Source: an uncultured Azohydromonas sp. (lineage in GTDB: Bacteria; Pseudomonadota; Gammaproteobacteria; Burkholderiales; Burkholderiaceae_C). Taken from it: 27,612 nucleotides of DNA. Position numbers and translations under genes: made by a program. Shown here one piece after another: positions 1-8,511 of the stretch. The notes under the pieces were generated by a model, which searched no databases, was not told the DNA's origin, and was given only the letters and a program-made list of their open reading frames with translations. Location: assembly GCF_937926365.1 (NCBI RefSeq), contig NZ_CALAOH010000218.1, forward strand, positions 1-27,612, given 5' to 3'. How positions within the stretch are numbered: position 1 is the first letter of the stretch; every line of letters starts with the position of its first letter.

Positions 1-30
1 TCCCGTGTGAAAGTAGGACATCGTCAGGCT
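1..30 (+). rRNA. rrf: 5S rRNA, 3' end only (partial)
   Basis: The first 30 bases match the conserved 3' end of a proteobacterial 5S rRNA: the GTGTGAAAGTAGGACATCG stretch (loop E/helix IV side) followed by TCAGGCT, which pairs with the absent 5' end. Betaproteobacterial 5S genes typically end with a very similar string. A strong hairpin and T-run follow 12 bases later, as expected at the end of an rRNA operon. The rest of the gene lies before the window. The exact mature 3' end cannot be fixed from sequence alone. Confidence 0.85.
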
Positions 31-42
31 AATATCCCCGCC

Positions 43-76
43 AAACGCCCCGACCATCCCCTGGTCGGGGCGTTTT
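43..76 (+). terminator. Rho-independent terminator of the rRNA operon
   Basis: Perfect 14-bp inverted repeat: AAACGCCCCGACCA at 43-56 pairs with TGGTCGGGGCGTTT at 62-75, with a 5-base loop (TCCCC) and a four-T run. It lies directly after the 5S rRNA end. The stem is near symmetrical (AAA/TTT at its base), so it might also stop transcription coming from galK on the other strand, 140 bp away. Confidence 0.92.
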
Positions 77-117
77 GCCTTGCGGGCCTGAAATCCTCGC
101 GGGCCTCGGAAAAACTG

Positions 118-146
118 CCGTCATCCCGGCGAAAGCCGGAATCCAT
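118..146. repeat. Short dispersed-repeat-like element (REP-type)
   Basis: CGTCATCCCGGCGAAAGCCGGAATCC resembles the GTCATTCCCGCGNNNGCGGGAATCC elements scattered in intergenic regions of many Betaproteobacteria and Xanthomonads. It has a small stem (CCGGC/GCCGG) around a GAAA loop. It lies in the 140-bp gap between the rRNA terminator and the galK stop codon. Only one copy is visible here, so its repeat status is inferred from resemblance. Confidence 0.4.
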
Positions 147-216
147 GCGCGCTGAAACCTTTGTGGAAATTGGGGCACCAGGTCAGGCGCCCGCGGCTAC
201 GGGATGGCGTTTCTTG

Positions 217-1316
<1,100 letters not shown>

Positions 1317-1317
<1 letters not shown>

Positions 1318-2408
1318 CAGAACCTCGCTTCCACCTGTTGCAGCTCCGCCGCCTTGTCCTCCGGCAGCGCGTCCATGGCGAAGAAGCCGGCGGCGATCTC
1401 GGTGCCGGCCAGGTACTTCAGGCGCTCGCGCGTGCGGTAGGGCGGGTAGATCTGCGCATGCAGGTGCCATTCGGGATGGGGTTCGCCGTCGGTGGGCGCC
1501 TGGTACCACGCCATCAGGTACGGGAAGGGCCGCTGCCACAGGCCGTCGTACTTCAGCAGCACGGTCTTGAGAGCGCGCGCGAGATCGGCGCGCTGCGCGT
1601 CCGACAGCCGGGTGAAATCGCGCACCGGCTCGATGGGCGCGATCCACACCTCGTAGGGATAGCGCGCGCACACCGGCACGAAGGCCGTGGCGTGCGGCCC
1701 CTGGTAGAGGATGCGCAGGCCGTCCTGCAGCTCGGCCTGGATGTGCGCGGCCAACAAGCCTTGGCCGCGCTCCTCCCAGTGCGCCAGCGCCTGCTGCTGC
1801 ATGCGCGCGGGCACCGGCGGCAGCACCGGATAAGCGTAAATCTGGCCGTGCGGGTGGTGCAGCGTCACGCCCACCTCGGCGCCGCGGTTCTCGAAGGGCA
1901 ACACGTAGGCGATGCCCTGGCGCTGGCCCACCACGCGCGTGCGGTCGCCCCACACCTGCAGCAGCAGCTCGATGTGCGGCAGCGGCAGGGCACCCAGCGA
2001 GCCCTTGGGGTCCTTGGCGAACACGACCACCTCACACTGCCCGGACGCCGGCGCGCTGGGCACGATCAGCGGCGGCGCCTCGGCCGCGCCCGGATGCACC
2101 GGTGCCAGCGAGGGGAAGCGGTTGTCGAACACGGCCACGTCCCAGGGCGCATCCGGCAGCTCGGTCGGGTTGGCGGGATCGACGGTGACGGCCAGCGGGT
2201 TGTACTCGGGCGGCGGCAGGAAGGTGCGGCCCTGGCGGTATGCGGCATAGGTCACCCACTCGCCGCGCAGCGGGTGCCAGCGCAGGTGCGGCGTGCCCGC
2301 CAGCGGTTCGGCGAAGGGGCTGGGCGCGGCGATGTCGCCTTCCAGCGGCGCCTGCGCGTACAGCGTCAGCCGCCGGCCATCGGGCTTGAGGAGTTCTCGG
2401 CTGTACAT
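1317..2408 (-). CDS. galT: Galactose-1-phosphate uridylyltransferase
   Basis: Exchanges UMP between UDP-glucose and galactose-1-phosphate to give UDP-galactose and glucose-1-phosphate (Leloir pathway). The protein is 363 aa. The histidine-triad-like active site HHPHGQIY is present, with the expected uridylylated histidine at about residue 187; VFDNRFPSL and WHLHAQIYPP are also family landmarks. The CPxCPG-type zinc-ligand pair of the E. coli enzyme is not seen: where it is expected, after FLPPPEY, the sequence reads NPLAV. Some GalT lineages lack these cysteines, so the enzyme is probably active. It starts 31 bp after the GH2 gene and overlaps galK by one base. Confidence 0.93.
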
Positions 2409-2439
2409 GGACTTCGGCGCTCCGGGGCGGTTGCGGCGC

Positions 2440-4224
2440 TCAGACGACGCCGGGGATGTGGGTGGCGGAGATCTTCGTCGCGGCCGCGATGCGCTCCAGC
2501 GGGATCTTGGGCGTGCGGTCGGCCGTCAGCAGCCCGTTGGCTTCCTGGAAGGTGTCGGCGAACTGCGTGTAGCAGAAGCCGCTGAACAGCGCCGTGTGGA
2601 TGATGGTGTGCAGCAGCGCCTCGTACTGGCGCGCGAAGGTCTCCTCGTCCATGGCCGAGCTGTAGCCCCAGGTGGAGGTCACGCCGGCTTCGGGCTTCTT
2701 GATGAAGCGGATGCCGCCGAACTCGGTGAGCATGATGGGCTGGCCACGGTGCGGGTAGCCGTCCAGCGTGAGGATGCGCCCGCCGGGACGGCGCCGGTCG
2801 AAGAGCTGGTCGGTCTTGTTCTCGCCGCCGTAGCGCTGGCGGATGTGGTCGAGATTGGCGTCGTAGTCGTGGATGCCGATGATGTCCGTGGCGCTCGATT
2901 CCCAGCCGTCGTTGCCGATCACCGGGCGCGTGGCGTCGAGCGTCTTGGTCAGGTGGTAGAGCGCCTCCACCGCGTGGCGGTGCTCGCGCACGGCGGTGAG
3001 GTCGGGCACGCCCCAGCTCTCGTTGAAGGGCACCCACACGATGACGCAGGGGTGGCTGTAGTCGCGCTCGATCGCCTCCGTCCACTCGCGGATGAGCCGC
3101 CTGATGGCGGTGCGCGTGAAGCGGTAGGGCGAGGGCATTTCCTCCCACACCAGCAGCCCCAGCCGGTCGGCCCAGTACAGGTAGCGCGGGTCCTCGATCT
3201 TCTGGTGCTTGCGCACGCCGTTGAAGCCCATGGCCTTGGCCAGCTCCACGTCGCGCCTGAGCGCCGCGTCGTCGGGCGCGGCCAGCAGCGTGTCGGGCCA
3301 GTAGCCCTGGTCCAGCACCAGGCGCAGGTTGTAGGGGCGGCCGTTGAGCATGAAACGGTCGCGCAGGATCGTGACGGTGCGCAGCGCGGTGTAGGACGTG
3401 AACTCGTCGAGCACCGTCTCGCCGTCGAGCAGCCGGATGCGCGCGTCGATGAGCGTGGGCCGCTCGGGACTCCACAGCAGTTCGTTGCGGTAGTCGTCGA
3501 TGCCGGGGTCCGACAGCACCACGAAGCGGTCCACCTCGTGCTGCACCACGCGGTAGCGGTCGCGCGCCAGCAGCCGCTCGCCATGGCGGAGCTCGACCTC
3601 GACCGAGAGGTCGTCCCCGAGCTCGTTGCCGGCGATGCGCGCCTCGAAGCCGATCATGTAGCCCTCGACCTTCGGGGTCCAGCGGATCTTGTCGATGTAA
3701 ACGCGCCCCACGCGCTCGATCCACACCGTCTGCCAGATGCCGGTGGTGCGCGGGTACCAGATGGAGTGCGGCTCCAGCTGCCAGTCCTGCTTGCCACGCG
3801 GCTTGGTGAGCTCGTGCGGGTCGTCGATGACCTGCACCGTGATGCGCTGGCGGCCGTCGGGAGCGAGCATGCGCGTGATGTCGGCCCAGAAGGGCGTGTG
3901 GCCCCCCTCGTGCATGGCGGCCAGGCGGCCGTTGACCCAGACGCGGGCCTGGTAGTCCACGGCGCCGAAACGCAGGATCACGCGATCGTTGCCGGGCGCG
4001 ACGTTCACCTCGCGCTCGTACCAGCAGCACTTGTGAAAGCCGCGGTCGCCGATGCCGCTGGCCGCGGACTCCGGCGGGTACGGCACCTGGATTTGCATCG
4101 GCCAGTCGCTGATGTCGGCCGGCGAGGCATAGCGGCCCTCGTCATCCCAGCAGAAGCGCCATGGGCCGTTGAGGGATTGCCATTGCTTGCGCTGCAGCTG
4201 CGGTCGGGGATAGCCGAAATCCAC
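2440..4224 (-). CDS. Glycoside hydrolase family 2 (beta-galactosidase/beta-glucuronidase-like)
   Basis: A retaining glycosidase of 594 aa with GH2 domain order: N-terminal jelly-roll sugar-binding domain (about 1-180, with the YEREV and WVNGRLA motifs), an immunoglobulin-like domain (about 185-290) and a C-terminal TIM barrel. The acid/base glutamate is in WVPFNESWG (E402) and the nucleophile in LTEFGG (E501); this spacing is closer to GusA than to LacZ. Its place ahead of galT and galK suggests it releases galactose from a beta-galactoside, but glucuronidase or other activity is possible. No signal peptide is seen, so it should be cytoplasmic. The start is GTG, chosen because GGAGAAG lies six bases upstream; no other start fits as well. 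Confidence 0.85.
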   Translation of the reverse strand: MDFGYPRPQLQRKQWQSLNGPWRFCWDDEGRYASPADISDWPMQIQVPYPPESAASGIGDRGFHKCCWYEREVNVAPGNDRVILRFGAVDYQARVWVNGRLAAMHEGGHTPFWADITRMLAPDGRQRITVQVIDDPHELTKPRGKQDWQLEPHSIWYPRTTGIWQTVWIERVGRVYIDKIRWTPKVEGYMIGFEARIAGNELGDDLSVEVELRHGERLLARDRYRVVQHEVDRFVVLSDPGIDDYRNELLWSPERPTLIDARIRLLDGETVLDEFTSYTALRTVTILRDRFMLNGRPYNLRLVLDQGYWPDTLLAAPDDAALRRDVELAKAMGFNGVRKHQKIEDPRYLYWADRLGLLVWEEMPSPYRFTRTAIRRLIREWTEAIERDYSHPCVIVWVPFNESWGVPDLTAVREHRHAVEALYHLTKTLDATRPVIGNDGWESSATDIIGIHDYDANLDHIRQRYGGENKTDQLFDRRRPGGRILTLDGYPHRGQPIMLTEFGGIRFIKKPEAGVTSTWGYSSAMDEETFARQYEALLHTIIHTALFSGFCYTQFADTFQEANGLLTADRTPKIPLERIAAATKISATHIPGVV

Positions 4225-4382
4225 GGGATGCTTCTCCGTCAGGGCGGGAACTCAGGCCGCCCGGCTGGGCGGTGGCGAGTCTCAGGCGCGGCAAGCCTTA
4301 TGCCCAGCATGGCCCTGGCCCGCCGCGGGCACGGTGCCTGCCAGCGCGGCGCAAGCCTTGCCGCAGTCTCCCTGAACGCACC

Positions 4383-5342
4383 ATGCCGGCCCTGAACCTC
4401 GTCGATGTCCTGCTGGGGCTGATCGTGCTGCTAGGTGCGTGGGGCGGCTGGCGCCGCGGCTTCATCTTCGCCGCGCTGGAACTGGTGGCCCTGAGCGCGG
4501 CGCTGGCGGCGGCACTGTGGGGCTACGCACGTGCGGCGCCGCTGCTGCAGCCGACGCTGGACGAGGTGTGGGCGCGGCCGCTGGCCTTCGTGCTGCTGTT
4601 CGTGGGGGTGCGGCTGCTGCTGGGCTGGCTGCTGCTGCATCGGGCTCGGGCCTTGCCGGGGCAGGCGCATACGCACAAGCTGAATCGCGCCCTGGGCCTG
4701 CTGCCGGGGCTGGCCAACGGGCTGATCGACGCCACGCTGGCCGTGCTGCTGCTCCTGGCCCTGCCGCTGCCTGGCGACCTGGGCATGGCGGCGCGTGACA
4801 GCCGCTTGGCGCAGCGGCTGGCCGTGCCGGCGCAATGGGTGGAGGCCAAGCTGGGACCGGTCTTCGACGAGGCCGCCGGCCGCACCTTCAACCTGCTGAC
4901 GGTGCGGCCGGAATCGGACGAGCGCATCGAGCTGTCGTTCCGGGTGAGCGATCCGCGCCCGCGACCCGAGCTGGAGGCGCGCATGCTGGAACTGGTGAAC
5001 CGGGAGCGTGAGAAGGAGGGCCTGCGCCCGCTGCGTGCCGACCCGGAAGCCGCCAAGGTGGCGCGGGCCCACTCGCGCGACATGTTCGCCCGCGGCTACT
5101 TCTCGCACATCGCGCCCGAAGGCGCCGATCCGTTCGACCGCATGCGCCGCGATGGGCTGCGCTTCCTGCTGGCCGGGGAGAACCTGGCGCTGGCGCCGAC
5201 GCTGGAGCTGGCCCACCGCGGGTTGATGAACTCGCCCGGCCACCGCGCCAACATCTTGCGGCCGGGCTTCGGACGCGTGGGCATCGGCATCCTCGACGGC
5301 GGACGCCGCGGGCTGATGGTGACGCAGAACTTCAGGAACTGA
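4383..5342 (+). CDS. CvpA-family membrane domain fused to a CAP/SCP domain
   Basis: 319 aa, two parts. Residues 1-130 are a CvpA-type membrane domain with about four hydrophobic segments (near 4-20, 27-48, 66-86 and 108-130). Residues about 198-316 are a CAP (SCP/YkwD-like) domain with the family's polar cluster: H230 (ARAHSRDM), H242 (YFSHIAPEG), E266 (AGENLA) and H287 (SPGHRANIL). The CAP part should face the periplasm if the linker leaves the membrane there. Bacterial CAP proteins of this type occur in envelope and spore contexts; their biochemical role is unsettled. The start is the ATG giving MPALNLVDV, since the upstream extension has no hydrophobic or family character. It lies divergent from the galactose operon, and the next gene is an NlpC/P60 lipoprotein. 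Confidence 0.85.
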   Translation: MPALNLVDVLLGLIVLLGAWGGWRRGFIFAALELVALSAALAAALWGYARAAPLLQPTLDEVWARPLAFVLLFVGVRLLLGWLLLHRARALPGQAHTHKLNRALGLLPGLANGLIDATLAVLLLLALPLPGDLGMAARDSRLAQRLAVPAQWVEAKLGPVFDEAAGRTFNLLTVRPESDERIELSFRVSDPRPRPELEARMLELVNREREKEGLRPLRADPEAAKVARAHSRDMFARGYFSHIAPEGADPFDRMRRDGLRFLLAGENLALAPTLELAHRGLMNSPGHRANILRPGFGRVGIGILDGGRRGLMVTQNFRN

Positions 5343-5418
5343 AGGCCGTGCCTCGACGGTTGCCCGCACATCGACGCAGCGGCCGGCCGCGTTGCCTGCG
5401 CCCGGACGTGCCGGGACA

Positions 5419-5955
5419 ATGGTCCGCATGCCTGCTTCATCCGCTCCCGTACTGATCGTGGTGGCCGTGGCGGCCGCGCTGCTGCAGGGCTGCGCCACCA
5501 CGCCTTCGTCCTCTTCCACTGCCAGGACCGCGCCCGGCACGCCGCGCGTGCTGCTGCCCTCGGGAGGCAGCTCCAGGCTCAGTGCCGACCAGGCGCGCGA
5601 CGCCACGGTGTACGCGCTCGGCTTGGTCGGCACGCCGTACCGTTACGGTGGCAATACGCCGGAGTCGGGCTTCGACTGCAGCGGGCTCATCGCCCACGTT
5701 TACCACCGCGCCGCCGGCGTGATCTCTCCACGCTCCACCGCCGGGCTGCGGAACTGGGGCGGCGACGTGCCGCTGGAAGAACTGCGCAGCGGCGACCTGG
5801 TGCTCTTCGGCGCCTCGCGCACGGTCACGCACGCCGGGATATTCGTCGGCAACGACCGCTTCGTGCACGCCCCCTCGACCGGCGGCCAAGTGCGCCTGGA
5901 GCGCTTCAGCACGCCGTACTGGTCGCGGCGCCTGCTGGCCGTGCGCCGGCCCTGA
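5419..5955 (+). CDS. NlpC/P60-family peptidoglycan hydrolase, lipoprotein
   Basis: 178 aa. A signal peptide runs to a lipobox, LLQGC, with the lipidated cysteine at C25, so the protein is probably anchored on the periplasmic side of a membrane. The NlpC/P60 fold follows, with the entry motif GTPYRYGGNTPESGFDCSGL (catalytic C87), H138 in THAGIF and H150 as the third polar residue. This family cleaves D-Glu to diaminopimelate bonds in peptide stems of peptidoglycan; close relatives are the E. coli Spr/MepS and NlpC proteins. An internal ATG at 5428 is an equally good start. It follows the CvpA-CAP gene by 76 bp on the same strand. Confidence 0.88.
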   Translation: MVRMPASSAPVLIVVAVAAALLQGCATTPSSSSTARTAPGTPRVLLPSGGSSRLSADQARDATVYALGLVGTPYRYGGNTPESGFDCSGLIAHVYHRAAGVISPRSTAGLRNWGGDVPLEELRSGDLVLFGASRTVTHAGIFVGNDRFVHAPSTGGQVRLERFSTPYWSRRLLAVRRP

Positions 5956-6309
5956 CACACCGCGGCTGGGACCCCGGCCGAGACGAATTACAACATACAC
6001 GTAACTGCCGCCCATCCCAACGGACCCTGAATGGCGATGCCTCAGTTCGCCAAGGTCCAGGGCCTGCCTTTTCCTGGATCGCTCTTGTGTTTCCTTGCAT
6101 GGGCCCGTCGCGTCCGGAGAGGAAGGTGATTGGTTTTGATGAAACCTTGTATGTGGTCCTGTATTGCGGAAACACGCTCCTGCGGCGCGTGACGGCGGCA
6201 GGGCGCCGAAGTCGGCAAAGCTACCGGTAGGCGTCTGGAATCAGCCTGAGAGGCTTCAGGCGCGTGCGCTATCCTGCTTCGTTCCTATCCGAGAAGTTCC
6301 GCACATTCC
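5956..6309. other. Gene-free stretch before the response regulator
   Basis: 354 bp with no supportable gene. It holds AT-richer patches (GAATTACAACATACACG near 5985; TTTTGATGAAACCTTGTATGTGG near 6133-6155) that could include a promoter for the response regulator. TTGATG and TGTATT 18 bases apart form a weak sigma-70-like pair. A small hairpin, GCCTGA(6244-6249)/TCAGGC(6256-6261), lies about 50 bp before the next start codon. There is no T-run, so it is not a typical terminator. Confidence 0.4.
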
Positions 6310-6999
6310 ATGCACATCGGCATCGCAGAAGACGACCCCGACCAGCAGGATCTCTTGCGCCTGTGGTTGGAGAGCGCGCAACACAGCGTCGCCGCTTACG
6401 GCACCGTGGCGCAGTACATCGAAGCGCTCAAGCGCGAACGCTTCGACATGCTGCTCATCGACTGGATGCTGCCCGACGGCACCGGCGCGGACCTGCTGCA
6501 ATGGGCCCGCGGCAACCTGGGCTGGGAAACGCCCATCCTCGTGCTGACCGCGCGCGACGACGAGGAAACGGTGGTGGAGGCGCTGCAGGCCGGCGCGGAC
6601 GACTACGTCGTCAAGCCGCCCAAGCCCGCGGAGCTGCTGGCGCGCGTGGCGGCGCTGGGCCGGCGCGTGCGCGCCAACGCGCTGCCGGTGCTGCGCCTGG
6701 GGGCCTTCGAGATCGACATCCAGCGCCAGCGCCTGTCCATCGACGGCCATCCCGTGGTGCTGACGCAGAAGGAATTCGACCTCAGCGCCTACCTGTTCCA
6801 GAACCCCGGCAAGCTGCTGTCGCGCGATCACCTGCTCAACAAGATCTGGGGCCTCAACGCCGAGGTCGATACCCGCACCGTGGACACCCACATCAGCCGC
6901 CTGCGCAAGAAGCTCGGCCTGGACGGCAGCAAGGGCTGGAAGCTCGTGCCGGTGTACGGGGTGGGCTACCGCTTCGAGCGCATCGAGCTCCCGGCCTGA
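6310..6999 (+). CDS. OmpR/PhoB-family response regulator
   Basis: 229 aa. Receiver domain at 1-120 with the acidic pair EDD (7-9), the phosphoacceptor D51 in LLIDWMLPDG, a TA signature in VLTARDD and the lysine in VVKPPKP. The winged-helix DNA-binding domain occupies about 128-226 (LTQKEFDLSAYLFQNPGKLL; VDTHISRLRKKLG; VYGVGYRFE), the standard OmpR effector. It is a DNA-binding transcription regulator controlled by phosphorylation. No cognate histidine kinase is adjacent on the same strand, so it is an orphan whose kinase may be one of the kinases in the minus-strand block. The ATG at 6310 gives a start right at the receiver fold. Confidence 0.93.
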   Translation: MHIGIAEDDPDQQDLLRLWLESAQHSVAAYGTVAQYIEALKRERFDMLLIDWMLPDGTGADLLQWARGNLGWETPILVLTARDDEETVVEALQAGADDYVVKPPKPAELLARVAALGRRVRANALPVLRLGAFEIDIQRQRLSIDGHPVVLTQKEFDLSAYLFQNPGKLLSRDHLLNKIWGLNAEVDTRTVDTHISRLRKKLGLDGSKGWKLVPVYGVGYRFERIELPA

Positions 7000-7096
7000 G
7001 GCCGCCGCGTCAGCCCGCACCCCAGCCCTCAGGCCCATGCAGTTGAGCAAGCAACCAGTATCGCTGCACCGCGGCGCCACGGGTCACAATCGCACC

Positions 7097-7606
7097 ATGG
7101 ATGAACTGGTCGAACCGGGCGGGGCCCTGATGCCGCCCATTCCCCCGGACGACGCCGAACGCCTGGCCGCGCTGTGGCGCACCGGGCTGCTCGACTCCCC
7201 GCCCGCCGAATGCTTCGACCGGATCACGCGCTCGGTGGCGGCGCTGCTGCGGGTACCCATGGCCGCGGTGTCGCTGGTGGACCGCAAGCGCCAATGGTTC
7301 CTCTCCCGCGTGGGCCTGGCGCTTGCGCAGACGCCGCGCGACATCGCCTTCTGCAGCCACGCCGTGGCCGCGCGCCGCCTGCTGCGCGTGTGCGACGCGC
7401 GGCTTGACCCTCGCTTCGCCCACAACCCGCTGGTCACCGGCGAGCCGCATGTGCGCGCCTACCTGGCCGTGCCGCTGCTGGATGCCGCCGGCCACGCCCT
7501 GGGCACGCTGTGCGTGCTGGACCGCGAGCCGCGCGAGTTCAGCACCGAGGAGCAGCAACTGCTGCAGCGCTACGGCAAGGCGCTGGAGCGGCTCATCCGG
7601 GGCTGA
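7097..7606 (+). CDS. Stand-alone GAF-domain protein
   Basis: 169 aa, almost entirely one GAF domain (about 20-168). It begins with the characteristic ERLAALWRTGLLDSPPAECF, followed by PMAAVSLVDRKRQWFLS, DIAFCSHAV and YLAVPLLDAAGHALGTLCVL. This subtype is usually found at the N-terminus of sensor kinases and diguanylate cyclases; here no output domain is attached. GAF domains bind small ligands such as cyclic nucleotides or cofactors, but the ligand cannot be read here. A longer start at 7037 exists but adds only low-information residues. It lies 97 bp after the response regulator on the same strand. Confidence 0.82.
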   Translation: MDELVEPGGALMPPIPPDDAERLAALWRTGLLDSPPAECFDRITRSVAALLRVPMAAVSLVDRKRQWFLSRVGLALAQTPRDIAFCSHAVAARRLLRVCDARLDPRFAHNPLVTGEPHVRAYLAVPLLDAAGHALGTLCVLDREPREFSTEEQQLLQRYGKALERLIRG

Positions 7607-7622
7607 AGCCGCGCGGCTCCTC

Positions 7623-8030
7623 TCAACAGGCGAGGGATTCGAGAAAGCGCAGCCCGTCCGGCGCCTCGACATGGGCCGAGGCGGCGCGCACCGCCAGGCG
7701 CTCGCCGTTCCTGAACTCGAAATGCGCCTCGACGGCGCCGGCCGAGGCATAGGGCAGCGGCAGCGAGCGCCGCGGCCCGGTTTCCTCCTCGCGCCATTGC
7801 ACCTGCGCCAGTGGACCGATGCAGGCCGCCAGCAGCCCGCCATCGTCTTCCCAGCGCGCCCGGTCGAAATGCAGCTCCAGCGCCGGCACATAGCCCTCGT
7901 CGCCACCGGCGCCCGCCGGGTGGGCCAGGCGGCGCACATGCGCGGCTGAAAACCGCAGGCACAAGCCGTCGCCACGCGCCCCGACGGCAGCCACTTCGGA
8001 ATCGGCAAACACGAGCTCATGCATGACCAT
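7623..8030 (-). CDS. Hypothetical protein, unrecognised
   Basis: 135 aa; I do not recognise the family. The sequence has alternating beta-rich character (GDGLCLRFSAAHVRRLAHP; YVPALELHFDRARW; PRRSLPLPYASAGAVEAHFE) and no signal peptide or membrane segment, so it looks like a small soluble beta protein. It is convergent with the GAF gene, with only 16 bp between stop codons, and a perfect palindrome (AGCCGCGCGGCT, 7607-7618) lies there. It is divergent from the PAAR gene. A second ATG two codons in (8024) is an equal start choice. It is favoured as real over opposing frames because of its low-Arg, balanced composition. Confidence 0.6.
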   Translation of the reverse strand: MVMHELVFADSEVAAVGARGDGLCLRFSAAHVRRLAHPAGAGGDEGYVPALELHFDRARWEDDGGLLAACIGPLAQVQWREEETGPRRSLPLPYASAGAVEAHFEFRNGERLAVRAASAHVEAPDGLRFLESLAC

Positions 8031-8235
8031 GCCGGCACTCTACGCCCGGGCAGGACAAAACGACGGGGCGGTCCAGGAGAAAGCAACCGTGCGCGCCGCC
8101 CTCCGCGCTTGCTACCGTGCAGTCGCCCGTGCCCACCGCGGCGGCGCGGAACCTCCGGCACGAGACGCCATGGCCGCGCGGCGCGCGCCCGCGGGGTTGA
8201 GCACGAAACGGGACCAGAAAGGAGAAGCAGCCTTC

Positions 8236-8505
8236 ATGAGCAAGGACGTCATCCGACTCGGCGACCCGACCAGCCACGGCGGCGCGGTCGTCTCCGTCAG
8301 TGCCCGGCACTTCACCGTGGACGGCCTGCCCGTGGCCCGGGTGGGCGACCGCTGCACCTGCCCCGTCAAGGGCCACGGCGTGTGCGTCATCGCCGAGGGC
8401 GATCCCAACTTCACCATCGGCGGGCTGCCGGTGGCCTTCGACGGGCACCGCACCTCCTGCGGCGCGACGCTGCGAAGCACGGCGCGCGGCTTCGGGCGCG
8501 GCTGA
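8236..8505 (+). CDS. PAAR-domain protein (type VI secretion spike tip-like)
   Basis: 89 aa and essentially one PAAR domain: IRLGDPTSHGGAVVS at the start, VARVGDRCTCPVKGHG in the middle and AFDGHRTSCGATL near the end, with the Cys/His residues that bind the structural zinc. PAAR proteins cap the VgrG spike of type VI secretion systems and can carry effectors. No effector extension, VgrG, Hcp or Tss gene is nearby, so this is an orphan tip. The ATG at 8236 follows GGAG at 11-base spacing. It is convergent with the EAL gene, six bases between them. Confidence 0.87.
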   Translation: MSKDVIRLGDPTSHGGAVVSVSARHFTVDGLPVARVGDRCTCPVKGHGVCVIAEGDPNFTIGGLPVAFDGHRTSCGATLRSTARGFGRG

Positions 8506-8511
8506 GCCGCC

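Noticed and set aside
1318..1953. Extended start of galK (578 residues)
   Set aside because: The extra N-terminal part is galT read in another frame; the proper start is at 1317 with the galactokinase N-terminus.
2293..4395. A 700-codon plus-strand frame opposite the GH2 gene
   Set aside because: No domain is recognisable, and the opposite strand carries the GH2 enzyme with both catalytic glutamates and a ribosome-binding site.
7607..7618. Palindrome AGCCGCGCGGCT as a terminator between convergent genes
   Set aside because: There is no loop and no T-run; it is too short to call.
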